Positions 29,962 through 37,443 of a DNA stretch of 64,000 nt are shown in pieces. The stretch lies in NCBI RefSeq assembly GCF_001651875.1, contig NZ_LNQB01000082.1:86904-150903 (forward strand). The letters run 5' to 3'. Under the pieces are notes generated by a model, which was not told where the DNA came from, ran no database searches, and worked only from the letters and a program-made list of their open reading frames with translations. A program made the position numbers and the translations under genes. Numbering within the stretch: position 1 is the stretch's first letter; the number at the start of each line of letters is the position of its first letter. This DNA is from Sinorhizobium saheli (lineage in GTDB: Bacteria; Pseudomonadota; Alphaproteobacteria; Rhizobiales; Rhizobiaceae).

Positions 29962-30783
29962 TCAATCGCCGTCGATTTCGGCGCCGATGATGGCGATTGC
30001 CTGCTGGTAGACGCTGGCGGCGTTCCAGCCCTGGATCGCGGCGAAGTTGACGTCGCCGGGCTGATAGCCGCCGCCCGGCTGCCAGCCGTGGCCGCGCAGG
30101 AAGTTCGCGGTCGAGGCAAGCGCGTCGGCCTTGGAGCGGACCATGTCGATATGGCCGTTGCCGTCGCCGTCGACGCCGAATTTCAGGACGTTCAGCGGCA
30201 GGAACTGGGTCTGGCCGATCTCGCCATGGGCGGCGCCGCGGGCGGCCGGGCTCAGATCGCCGCGTTCGACGAGTTGAAGCGCGGCATAGAGCTGGTCGGT
30301 GAAATAGGCGGAGCGGCGGCAGTCATAGGCAAGCGTCGAAACGGCGGAAAGCGTGTGCTCCTTGCCCATGAAGGAGCCGAAGCCGGTCTCCATGCCCCAG
30401 ATCGCGATCAGCGGTCCGGCCGGGACGCCGAAGCGCTGCTCGATGCTGGCGAAAAGCTTTGCGTTCTGCGCCCGGAGCTTCCTGCCGCGCGAGATGATCG
30501 CCTGGCCGCCGCGCTTCTGCATGAACTGGTCGAGCGACAGCTTGAAACTCTTCTGGCCGCGGTCGGCGCGGATCGTCGCCCTGCTGTAGGCGACATCGCC
30601 GAGCGCCTGGTCGACGACCGAGGCGCTGATGCCGTTGCCGGCGGCCTCACGCTTGAATTCGCTCACCCAGGCGGCAAAGCCGCTGCCGTCATTGCCGCAT
30701 TGCGCCGCGACCGCCGTCGCGGGAAGAACGACAGTTGAGATGAGGGCCGCAAGGCCTGCGGCTGCGCACTTCGCCATGTGCAT
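29962..30783 (-). CDS. Lytic murein transglycosylase, MltB-like (SLT_2 domain)
   Basis: A 273-residue exported enzyme predicted to cleave peptidoglycan glycan strands and form 1,6-anhydro-MurNAc ends. A signal peptide (AAAGLAALISTVVLPATAVA) precedes a mature N-terminus near AAQCG. The catalytic glutamate is in IWGMETGFGSFMG (about residues 125-137). GEIGQTQFLPLNVLKFGVDG and a Ca-loop-like DGDGNGHID follow, as in MltB. There is no lipobox, so it is probably soluble in the periplasm. The ATG at 30783 is set 7-8 bases after GGGG. It has no C-terminal peptidoglycan-binding domain, unlike some paralogues. Confidence 0.9.
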   Translation of the reverse strand: MHMAKCAAAGLAALISTVVLPATAVAAQCGNDGSGFAAWVSEFKREAAGNGISASVVDQALGDVAYSRATIRADRGQKSFKLSLDQFMQKRGGQAIISRGRKLRAQNAKLFASIEQRFGVPAGPLIAIWGMETGFGSFMGKEHTLSAVSTLAYDCRRSAYFTDQLYAALQLVERGDLSPAARGAAHGEIGQTQFLPLNVLKFGVDGDGNGHIDMVRSKADALASTANFLRGHGWQPGGGYQPGDVNFAAIQGWNAASVYQQAIAIIGAEIDGD

Positions 30784-30847
30784 GGAATACCCCGTCATTG
30801 CCCGAATATGTTGCCTTCAAAATGCCGGCTGACCGCGATCCGGTGAT

Positions 30848-30863
30848 TGTTTCACGTGAATCC
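30848..30863. promoter_or_regulatory. parS-like site upstream of the transglycosylase gene (one core mismatch)
   Basis: TGTTTCACGTGAATCC matches 13 of 14 parS core bases, with an intact CACGTG centre. It lies in the 157-bp gap between asd and the transglycosylase gene, about 27 kb from parB. Confidence 0.6.
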
Positions 30864-30885
30864 GCGTCCGCCGGAACCAATCAGA

Positions 30886-30917
30886 AACCCCGCCGGTCCT
30901 CAAGGTTCCGCGGGGTT
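30886..30917 (-). terminator. Probable terminator of asd
   Basis: An 8-bp stem, AACCCCGC/GCGGGGTT, lies 24 bases past the asd stop. On the minus strand it is followed by TTTCTGATT, a short imperfect T-tract. Confidence 0.65.
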
Positions 30918-30940
30918 CTGCTGGCAATCGATTTCGCCGC

Positions 30941-31975
30941 TCAGGCCGCCTGCTTGCGCGGCTTGACGAGGCCGCGGTTGACCAGAAGCTCGGCGATCTG
31001 CACGGCGTTGAGCGCCGCACCCTTGCGCAGGTTGTCGGAGACGATCCACATGTTGAGGCCGTTCTCGACGGTCGCGTCCTCGCGGATGCGCGAGATATAG
31101 GTCGCGTCCTCGCCGGCGCATTCATAGGGCGTCACGTAGCCGCCGTTCTCGTGCTTGTCGACCACCAGGCAGCCCGGGGCCTCGCGCAGGATCTCGCGGG
31201 CCTCGTCGGCGGTGAGCTCGTTCTCGAATTCGATGTTGACCGATTCGGAATGGCCGATGAAGACCGGAACGCGCACGGCGGTGCAGGTCAGCTTGATCTT
31301 CGGATCGAGCATCTTCTTGGTTTCGGCGAGCACCTTCCACTCTTCCTTGGTGTAGCCGTCCTCCATGAAGACGTCGATGTGCGGAATGACGTTGAAGGCG
31401 ATGCGCTTGGTGAACTTCTTGCTCTCGATCGGATCGGCGACGAAGACGGCGCGCGTCTGGTTGAAGAGCTCGTCCATGCCGTCCTTGCCGGCGCCGGAGA
31501 CCGACTGGTAGGTGGAAACGACGACGCGCTTGATCCCGGCGCGGTCGTGCAGCGGCTTCAGCGCGACGACGAGCTGCGCGGTCGAGCAATTCGGGTTGGC
31601 GATGATGTTCTTCCTGGAGAACTGCGAAATCGCATCCGGGTTGACTTCCGGCACGATCAGCGGCACGTCGGCGTCGTAGCGCCAGGCCGACGAGTTGTCG
31701 ATGACGACGCAACCCTGCTGGCCGATCTTCAGCGAATACTTCAAGGAGACCGCGCCGCCCGCGGACATCAGGCAGATGTCGGTATCGGAAAAGTCATAGG
31801 TTTCGAGGTTGGAGACCTTGAGCGTCTTGTCGCCGTAGGAGACCTCGGTGCCGACGGAGCGGGAGGAGGCGAGCGCCACCACCTCGTCTGCCGGAAAACC
31901 GCGCTCCGAAAGAATGTTCAGCATCTCCCGGCCGACATTGCCGGTGGCGCCTGCGACAGCAATCTTGAAACCCAT
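30941..31975 (-). CDS. asd: Aspartate-semialdehyde dehydrogenase
   Basis: A 344-residue NADP-dependent enzyme that converts aspartyl-phosphate to the semialdehyde, the branch point to lysine/diaminopimelate, threonine and methionine. The N-terminal nucleotide-binding motif is KIAVAGATGNVGREML. The catalytic cysteine is in IIANPNCSTAQLVVALKPLH (about residue 131). The substrate-binding region is RVPVFIGHSESVNIEFE, with an active-site histidine. The mRNA leader encodes a Thr/Lys-rich peptide (see the entry at 32089-32208). Its ribosome-binding sequence AGAGAGC (31989-31983) is perfectly complementary to GCTCTCT in the same leader. Confidence 0.97.
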   Translation of the reverse strand: MGFKIAVAGATGNVGREMLNILSERGFPADEVVALASSRSVGTEVSYGDKTLKVSNLETYDFSDTDICLMSAGGAVSLKYSLKIGQQGCVVIDNSSAWRYDADVPLIVPEVNPDAISQFSRKNIIANPNCSTAQLVVALKPLHDRAGIKRVVVSTYQSVSGAGKDGMDELFNQTRAVFVADPIESKKFTKRIAFNVIPHIDVFMEDGYTKEEWKVLAETKKMLDPKIKLTCTAVRVPVFIGHSESVNIEFENELTADEAREILREAPGCLVVDKHENGGYVTPYECAGEDATYISRIREDATVENGLNMWIVSDNLRKGAALNAVQIAELLVNRGLVKPRKQAA

Positions 31976-31982
31976 GATCTAA

Positions 31983-32073
31983 GCTCTCTTTCTGTCTCTC
32001 CTCGTCTGGTGGAGGCGGAAGCCGCGCGGACCGCCCGCGAGGTTCCTGTCCCCGGCCGGACCGGGGAGAGAGC
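31983..32073 (-). promoter_or_regulatory. Structured asd leader with possible ribosome-site sequestration
   Basis: Between the leader peptide stop and asd there are two hairpins: CCCCGG/CCGGGG at 32050-32066 and GGCGG/CCGCC at 32014-32035. A GCTCTCT element (32073-32067, minus strand) can pair exactly with AGAGAGC in the asd ribosome-binding region (31989-31983). Ribosome stalling on the leader peptide could change which pairing forms. Confidence 0.4.
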
Positions 32074-32088
32074 GGAGGGCCAGAGACG

Positions 32089-32208
32089 TCAGACGGTTTT
32101 CGTCGTCGTTTTGGCCGTGGTTTTGCTAATGAACGAGAATTGGCGAAGCGGCCCGGCGGCGTGGCCCGGCAGAATCGGCGCAGCAATGGACGGACCGTTC
32201 GGTCGCAT
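32089..32208 (-). CDS. Candidate Thr/Lys-rich attenuator leader peptide of asd
   Basis: A 39-residue open frame upstream of asd with a good ribosome-binding site (GAGG, then 7 bases, then ATG). Its last residues are SKTTAKTTTKTV: six Thr and three Lys in the last eleven positions. Threonine and lysine are end products of the pathway that Asd feeds. This is the layout of a classical attenuator: a leader peptide rich in regulatory amino acids, about 110 nt before the structural gene, with alternative hairpins in between. No T-run follows those hairpins, so control would more likely be translational or Rho-dependent. The function is inference. Confidence 0.55.
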   Translation of the reverse strand: MRPNGPSIAAPILPGHAAGPLRQFSFISKTTAKTTTKTV

Positions 32209-32230
32209 GGCGTTTCCTCGTTCGCCGCTG

Positions 32231-32259
32231 CTCTTACCGGCTTTTCGGCAAGAGTCAAG
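32231..32259 (-). promoter_or_regulatory. Candidate promoter of the asd leader
   Basis: CTTGAC and TAAGAG are separated by exactly 17 bases, on the minus strand. The -35 match is perfect for the rhizobial CTTGAC consensus; the -10 is weak. Transcription would start near 32224, just ahead of the leader peptide ribosome-binding site. Confidence 0.35.
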
Positions 32260-32513
32260 CAGTCGCACGTCTCTCGTGTCCCGCGCCGGCCGGTTCGCCG
32301 CCGGCGATGCTCCACACTTTTGCGTGACCCGACCTCGGCACCGCGCCCGCTCGCGGCATTAGACGAAAGTCATAAGTCGAAAGCATCCCTGCCTCGGCAC
32401 CCGCTTTTCTGACATCTTTTCACCAAGCACCCCGTCCGTAGGCCCAAGGGAGGAAACCGGGCCGACGAAAGAACGGGTGCTCGCAAGCCGATTTTGAAGT
32501 GGAGGATATCAAA

Positions 32514-34403
32514 ATGGCGAATGTCGCAACTGCGGACGGCGTAAGAGCCGGCCCGATGACCGCCGAGGAGAAGAAGGTCATCTTCGCCTCGTCGCTCGGT
32601 ACCGTCTTCGAATGGTATGATTTCTATCTCTACGGTTCGCTTGCCCTCTACATCGGCGCGACCTTCTTCAGCCAGTATCCGCCGACCACCCAGGCGATCT
32701 TCGCCCTGCTTGCCTTTGCCGCCGGCTTCCTGGTCCGCCCCTTCGGCGCGCTGGTCTTCGGCCGCCTCGGCGATCTCGTCGGCCGCAAATACACCTTCCT
32801 CATCACCATTCTGATCATGGGTCTGTCGACCTTCCTCGTCGGCGTGCTGCCGGGCTCCGCTTCGATCGGCATCACGGCGCCGATCATCCTGATCGGCCTG
32901 CGGCTCCTGCAAGGGCTGGCGCTCGGCGGCGAGTATGGCGGTGCCGCGACCTATGTCGCCGAGCATGCGCCGCACGGCCGCCGCGGTTACTTCACCTCGT
33001 GGATCCAGACGACGGCGACGCTCGGCCTGTTCCTGTCGCTGATCGTGATCCTGCTCGTCCAGTACCTGGTCGGCAAAGAGGCCTTCGCCGCCTGGGGCTG
33101 GCGCATTCCCTTCCTGCTATCCTGCGTGCTTCTCGGCGTGTCGGTGTGGATCCGCCTGAAGATGAACGAATCGCCTGCCTTCAAGCGGATGAAGGAAGAG
33201 GGCAAGGTCTCGAAGGCGCCGCTGAAGGAGGCCTTCGGCCAATGGAAGAACGCCAAGATCGCGCTGCTGGCGCTCCTCGGCGCCGTCGTCGGCCAGGCGG
33301 TCGTCTGGTATTCCGGCCAGTTCTATGCGCTCTTCTTCCTGACCGGCGTCCTGAAGGTGGATGCCCAGTCGGCCAACCTCATGGTTGCCGCCTCGCTCGT
33401 GCTCGGCACCGGCTTCTTCGTCGTCTTCGGCTGGCTGTCGGACAAGATCGGCCGCAAGCCGATCATCATGGCCGGCCTGCTGCTTGCGATGCTCACCTAC
33501 TTCCCGCTGTTCAAGGCCATGACCTGGGCCGGCAACCCGGCTCTTGCCGAAGCGCAGCAGAATGTCCGCGCGACGGTGACCGCCGCCCCGGGCGACTGCA
33601 ATTTCCAGTTCAACCCGACGGGCGTGCAGAAATTCACCACCTCGTGCGACATCGCAACCGCGTATCTCACGAAAAACTCCGTCCCCTATGACGTCGTCAC
33701 GACGGCAGCCGCCGGAACGCCGGCGACGATCAAGGTCGGCGACGCGACGATCACCAGCTATGACGCCGCTGCCGCCGGCGACAACGCCAAGGCCGCGGAC
33801 GCCGCCTTCGGCAAACAGGTCAACATGGCGCTGCAGGCCTCCGGCTACCCGCTTGTGCGCGGTGCGGCCAAGGTACCGGAAACGAAGCTCGACGCCTTCG
33901 TCGCAGCCAATCCGGAGCTCGGCCTCGATGCGGCTGCGGTCCGCGCCGGCGAAAAAACCATGGTGCCGGCCGATAAGCTGATCGCCGACAAGCTGCTCAC
34001 CAAGGAGGAGGTCGGCAGCGCGACCGAAATGGCGGTCTACTCCATCGACAAGGGCGGCGCCTTCACGATGGTGGCGGATCCTGCCCGCGTCAACTGGACG
34101 ATGATCATCGCCATCCTGACCGTGCTCGTGATCTATGTGACGATGGTCTACGGCCCGATCGCGGCCCTGCTCGTCGAGCTCTTCCCGACCCGCATCCGCT
34201 ATACCGGCATGTCGCTGCCCTATCATATCGGCAACGGCTGGTTCGGCGGCCTGCTGCCGGCGACGGCCTTCGCGATGAGCGCGGCCAAGGGCGATATCTA
34301 CTACGGCCTTTGGTACCCGATCGTCTTCGCCGGCATCACGCTGGTCATCGGCATGCTATTCCTGCCGGAAACCAAGGACCGGGACATCCATACGCTCGAC
34401 TGA
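32514..34403 (+). CDS. MHS-type MFS transporter with a large periplasmic insert
   Basis: A 629-residue transporter of the metabolite:H+ symporter family, shown by SSLGTVFEWYDFYLYGSLA at the N-terminus, GRLGDLVGRKYTFLITI after segment 2, and LQGLALGGEYGGAATYVAEH in segment 4. MHS members are usually 430-550 residues. Here about 190 hydrophilic residues (about 335-526) separate membrane segments 9 and 10, with two cysteines in the pattern GDCNFQF...TTSCDIA. That loop should be periplasmic, so a disulfide is plausible. The substrate (organic acid or osmolyte) is unknown. GGAGGATATCAAA precedes the ATG at 32514, and a strong terminator follows the gene. Confidence 0.88.
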   Translation: MANVATADGVRAGPMTAEEKKVIFASSLGTVFEWYDFYLYGSLALYIGATFFSQYPPTTQAIFALLAFAAGFLVRPFGALVFGRLGDLVGRKYTFLITILIMGLSTFLVGVLPGSASIGITAPIILIGLRLLQGLALGGEYGGAATYVAEHAPHGRRGYFTSWIQTTATLGLFLSLIVILLVQYLVGKEAFAAWGWRIPFLLSCVLLGVSVWIRLKMNESPAFKRMKEEGKVSKAPLKEAFGQWKNAKIALLALLGAVVGQAVVWYSGQFYALFFLTGVLKVDAQSANLMVAASLVLGTGFFVVFGWLSDKIGRKPIIMAGLLLAMLTYFPLFKAMTWAGNPALAEAQQNVRATVTAAPGDCNFQFNPTGVQKFTTSCDIATAYLTKNSVPYDVVTTAAAGTPATIKVGDATITSYDAAAAGDNAKAADAAFGKQVNMALQASGYPLVRGAAKVPETKLDAFVAANPELGLDAAAVRAGEKTMVPADKLIADKLLTKEEVGSATEMAVYSIDKGGAFTMVADPARVNWTMIIAILTVLVIYVTMVYGPIAALLVELFPTRIRYTGMSLPYHIGNGWFGGLLPATAFAMSAAKGDIYYGLWYPIVFAGITLVIGMLFLPETKDRDIHTLD

Positions 34404-34479
34404 GCGGCTGCCCGATGCGCGGGACAAAGGGGGCAAAGCCTCGCATGGTTCCCGCGGAAGCAAGCTCTCTCCTGACTCC

Positions 34480-34508
34480 GGCGCGGCCTTCCGCGCCGAC
34501 TTTTTATT
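34480..34508 (+). terminator. Rho-independent terminator of the MHS transporter gene
   Basis: A 7-bp GC stem (GGCGCGG/CCGCGCC) with a CCTT loop is followed by GACTTTTTATTT. It lies 77 bases after the stop, and the convergent PAP2 gene ends within its T-tract. Confidence 0.88.
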
Positions 34509-35202
34509 TGTCCTCCTGTTGGCGGCCGGCGGCTTTCGGTGCTGGCCAGCCGGCAGCGTCGAGACGGAAGACCCAGCCCTCGCGGGCAAACAGAAAGGCC
34601 ATCATCATCGCCGCCCAGAGGCCGAGGAGCAGGCCGGCGGCGACGTCGCTCGGGTAATGGGCGCCGACGACGACGCGCGAGATGCCGATCATCAGCGCCA
34701 GTATCAGGAACAGCGGCCGCAATTGCGGCGTCAGCATCGCGAAGGCGCCGAAGAAGGCGCCGGCCGCCGTCGAATGGCCGGAGGGGAAGCTTTCAAACAG
34801 GTTGTCGCCGGTGAAGGGGGTGAGGCTGTAGGCTCCGTATTCGGCGAGAAGGTCCGGGCGGGCGCGGCCGATCACGAGCTTCAGCCCGTGCACCAGCACG
34901 CTCGCCGTGCCGATCGTCAGCAGGAAATAGGCGGAAAGATTGCGCGCGGTTCGCGCCCTTTGGCGCACCGTAGCGCGCCCGCTCGCGCGCTGGACGACGA
35001 AGGCGATCAGGAGCAGGGTCGCGGAGGCGTAGATCATCCAGGCAAAAGTGCCGAAGTCGGTGATCGCCCGGTTGAAATCGACGACCTCGTCCGGCAGGGC
35101 CCGCGCCCATTCCGACACCTGCGGATCGAAGGGAATCAGTGCCACGACGAGAACGCCCGTCGTCAGCAGGATCCAGCCGGTGGAGGCAAGCGGTTGGTTC
35201 AT
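34504..35202 (-). CDS. PAP2-family membrane phosphatase
   Basis: A 232-residue protein with about six hydrophobic segments and the three-part phosphatidic acid phosphatase type 2 signature. KLVIGRARPDLL gives the first motif, FPSGHSTAAGAFFGAF the second with its catalytic His, and SRVVVGAHYPSDVAAG the third. Relatives dephosphorylate undecaprenyl pyrophosphate, phosphatidylglycerol phosphate or lipid A. The substrate cannot be told from sequence. The ATG at 35202 follows GGAAGGACGACA. It lies between the convergent MHS transporter and the leuB gene, on the leuB strand and downstream of the leuB terminator. Confidence 0.92.
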   Translation of the reverse strand: MNQPLASTGWILLTTGVLVVALIPFDPQVSEWARALPDEVVDFNRAITDFGTFAWMIYASATLLLIAFVVQRASGRATVRQRARTARNLSAYFLLTIGTASVLVHGLKLVIGRARPDLLAEYGAYSLTPFTGDNLFESFPSGHSTAAGAFFGAFAMLTPQLRPLFLILALMIGISRVVVGAHYPSDVAAGLLLGLWAAMMMAFLFAREGWVFRLDAAGWPAPKAAGRQQEDK

Positions 35203-35267
35203 TGTCGTCCTTCCTGTCGCTCCCCTGCATGTGAAATCGAACGAGGAAAAATCAAGGGATTCCAACG

Positions 35268-35298
35268 AAAAACACCTCCGGACGGGTGTCCGGAGGTG
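35268..35298 (-). terminator. Rho-independent terminator of leuB
   Basis: A perfect 11-bp stem (CACCTCCGGAC/GTCCGGAGGTG) with a 4-base loop, followed by TTTTT on the minus strand, 37 bases past the leuB stop. Confidence 0.93.
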
Positions 35299-35335
35299 CC
35301 TGTCTATTTCCGTGGAAGGGGTTTCGGCGGGCCGA

Positions 35336-36448
35336 TCAGGCCACGAGCGCCTTGAACTCGGCGAGAATGGCGTCGCCCATCTCGGCGGTGCCGACCTTGC
35401 GGCAGGCTTCCGCCATGATGTCGCCGGTGCGGATGCCCTTGTCGAGCACGTTGGCGATCGCCTTTTCCAGATTGTCGGCTTCCTTCACCAGGTTGAAGGA
35501 ATAGCGCAGGCACATGGCGAACGAAGCGATCATGGCGATCGGATTGGCGATGCCCTGGCCGGCGATGTCCGGCGCCGAGCCGTGGACCGGCTCGTAGAGC
35601 GCCTTGCGCTTGCCGGTCTTGGCGTCGGGCGCGCCGAGCGAGGCGGAGGGCAGCATGCCGAGCGAACCGGTCAGCATCGCCGCGACGTCCGAGAGCATGT
35701 CGCCGAACAGGTTGTCGGTGACGATCACGTCGAACTGCTTCGGCTGGCGCACGAGCTGCATGCCGCCGGCGTCGGCCAGCATGTGCTCGAGCTGCACGTC
35801 GGAATATTTCGCCTTGTGCGTCTCGGTCACCACCTGGTTCCAGAGCACGCCGGACTTCATGACGTTGCGCTTTTCCATCGAGCAGACGCGGTTCTTGCGG
35901 GTGCGCGCCAGCTCGAAGGCAACGCCGGCGATGCGCTCGATCTCGTAGGTGTCGTAGACCTGCGTGTCGATGCCGCGCTTCTGGCCGTTGCCGAGGTCGA
36001 TGATCTCCTTCGGCTCGCCGAAATAGACGCCGCCGGTCAGCTCGCGCACGATCAGGATGTCGAGGCCCTCGACCAGCTCCGGCTTCAGCGAGGAGGCATT
36101 GGCGAGCGCCGGATAGCAGATCGCGGGCCTCAGATTGGCGAAAAGTTCGAGATCCTTGCGCAGGCGCAACAGCCCCGCCTCCGGCCGCACCTCGTAGGGG
36201 ACCGCATCCCATTTCGGTCCGCCGACGGCGCCGAACAGCACCGCATCGGCGGCAAGTGCCTTCGCCATGTCCGCTTCCGAGATCGCCGCGCCATGGGCGT
36301 CATAGGCGCAGCCGCCGACGAGCCCCTCGTCCGTCACGAAACCGGCGTCGAGCTCGGCATTCATGTAAGCGATGATTTTGCGGACTTCCGCCATGGCTTC
36401 CGGGCCGATGCCGTCGCCGGGCAGAAGGAAGAGATTGCGCACAGTCAT
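35336..36448 (-). CDS. leuB: 3-isopropylmalate dehydrogenase
   Basis: A 370-residue NAD-dependent beta-decarboxylating dehydrogenase in leucine synthesis. The N-terminal [20 protein letters not shown], the GGPKWD motif, [15 protein letters not shown] (substrate arginine and tyrosine region), [20 protein letters not shown] and [20 protein letters not shown] (NAD site) are all present. The ATG at 36448 follows GGAAGGACGTTCC. It is divergent from a LysE-family exporter across a 267-bp gap that carries an A-type repeat. The other leu genes are not in the window. Confidence 0.98.
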   Translation of the reverse strand: MTVRNLFLLPGDGIGPEAMAEVRKIIAYMNAELDAGFVTDEGLVGGCAYDAHGAAISEADMAKALAADAVLFGAVGGPKWDAVPYEVRPEAGLLRLRKDLELFANLRPAICYPALANASSLKPELVEGLDILIVRELTGGVYFGEPKEIIDLGNGQKRGIDTQVYDTYEIERIAGVAFELARTRKNRVCSMEKRNVMKSGVLWNQVVTETHKAKYSDVQLEHMLADAGGMQLVRQPKQFDVIVTDNLFGDMLSDVAAMLTGSLGMLPSASLGAPDAKTGKRKALYEPVHGSAPDIAGQGIANPIAMIASFAMCLRYSFNLVKEADNLEKAIANVLDKGIRTGDIMAEACRKVGTAEMGDAILAEFKALVA

Positions 36449-36614
36449 GGAACGTCCTTCCAAAGGGGGAAAACTCGCGCGCGTTCTAGCGCAACTTCGT
36501 TTCGAGGGAAATTGCATCGGCGAAAGTTTTGTGCGCTACCCGCCGTTCCATTTCCGCTTGACGCAATCGCCTGCCGCATTTCTCCTTGAAGCGACCTCGA
36601 TTCAAGGACAAAGA

Positions 36615-36685
36615 CATGCAGCAATTCAAAGCGCTACGGCGACCTTTGCGCGTCTGAACAAGACGCGCGGCGCCGTAGCGGCGCT
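36615..36685 (+). repeat. Nested-hairpin repeat (copy A3), best preserved
   Basis: It begins ATGCAGCAATTCAAAGCGCT. It has perfect 9-bp outer arms, GCTACGGCG/CGCCGTAGC (36633-36641 and 36671-36679). These enclose a perfect 8-bp inner stem, GCGCGTCT/AGACGCGC (36648-36655 and 36661-36668), with a 5-base loop. It lies 31 bp before the LysE gene start. Confidence 0.85.
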
Positions 36686-36715
36686 CGAATGCCGCCCTCA
36701 ACCGGGATGCCCGAA

Positions 36716-37357
36716 ATGTCCGAGACGCTTCTTGTCGGTGCCTTTTTCGCAGCGCTGTCCTATACGCTGATCCCCGGGCCCGCCTTCCTGGCGCTTCTCG
36801 GCATCGGCGCCGGCCAGGGCCGAAAGGCCGGCGCGCTGTTCATGGGCGGCCACCTCGCCGGCGACGTTCTCTGGTCGACCCTGGCGCTCGTCGCGATCGT
36901 CGGCGCCCGGTCGATCGGCACGGCACTCTTCGACGTGCTCGGCCTCGTCTGCGGCGCCTATCTCGCCTGGCTTGGCTGGACGGCGCTCACCGCCCGGCCG
37001 AAGGGCGAAAACCGGGCGCTGCTGACGCTCGAGCGGCCGCTGAGGCGCGGACTCATCTTCGGGCTCACCAATCCCAAGGGCTATCCGGTGGCGCTTGCGA
37101 CCTTCACCGCGCTTCTCACCGGATCGGCCAGTGCGCTGGAGTTCGACGCGCTGCCGATGCTGCTCGCCGTGTCGCTGGTCGGCTTCCTGCTCGCCGACGT
37201 GCTCCTCATCGCGATCATCGGCGCCTCGGTCGTGCGCCGCTTCTATCGCCGCCACGAGCTCACCATCGTCCGGTTGTCGGGACTTCTCTTCATCGGCTTC
37301 GCGGCGCAGGCGATCTGGCACGCGGCGCCCGGGCTTTTTGGCCTGCGCAAGCCTTGA
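36716..37357 (+). CDS. LysE/RhtB family amino-acid exporter
   Basis: A 213-residue, six-segment membrane protein. The N-terminal FFAALSYTLIPGPAFLALLG and the segment 2 motif GRKAGALFMGGHLAGD are diagnostic for LysE/RhtB. GLTNPKGYPVALATF opens the second half. Members export lysine, arginine, threonine, homoserine or leucine. The divergent neighbour leuB suggests a branched-chain link, but the substrate is not readable. Start codons at 36707 and 36689 are alternatives; 36716 keeps the membrane segment near the N-terminus. Confidence 0.88.
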   Translation: MSETLLVGAFFAALSYTLIPGPAFLALLGIGAGQGRKAGALFMGGHLAGDVLWSTLALVAIVGARSIGTALFDVLGLVCGAYLAWLGWTALTARPKGENRALLTLERPLRRGLIFGLTNPKGYPVALATFTALLTGSASALEFDALPMLLAVSLVGFLLADVLLIAIIGASVVRRFYRRHELTIVRLSGLLFIGFAAQAIWHAAPGLFGLRKP

Positions 37358-37443
37358 CGGCCTCGCGTCCATCAACCACTTCAAGCATCTTCCCCGGCCG
37401 AGCGCGCAAGGCGCACCGGTCCCGCCATGTGAAAGGAACCCTC

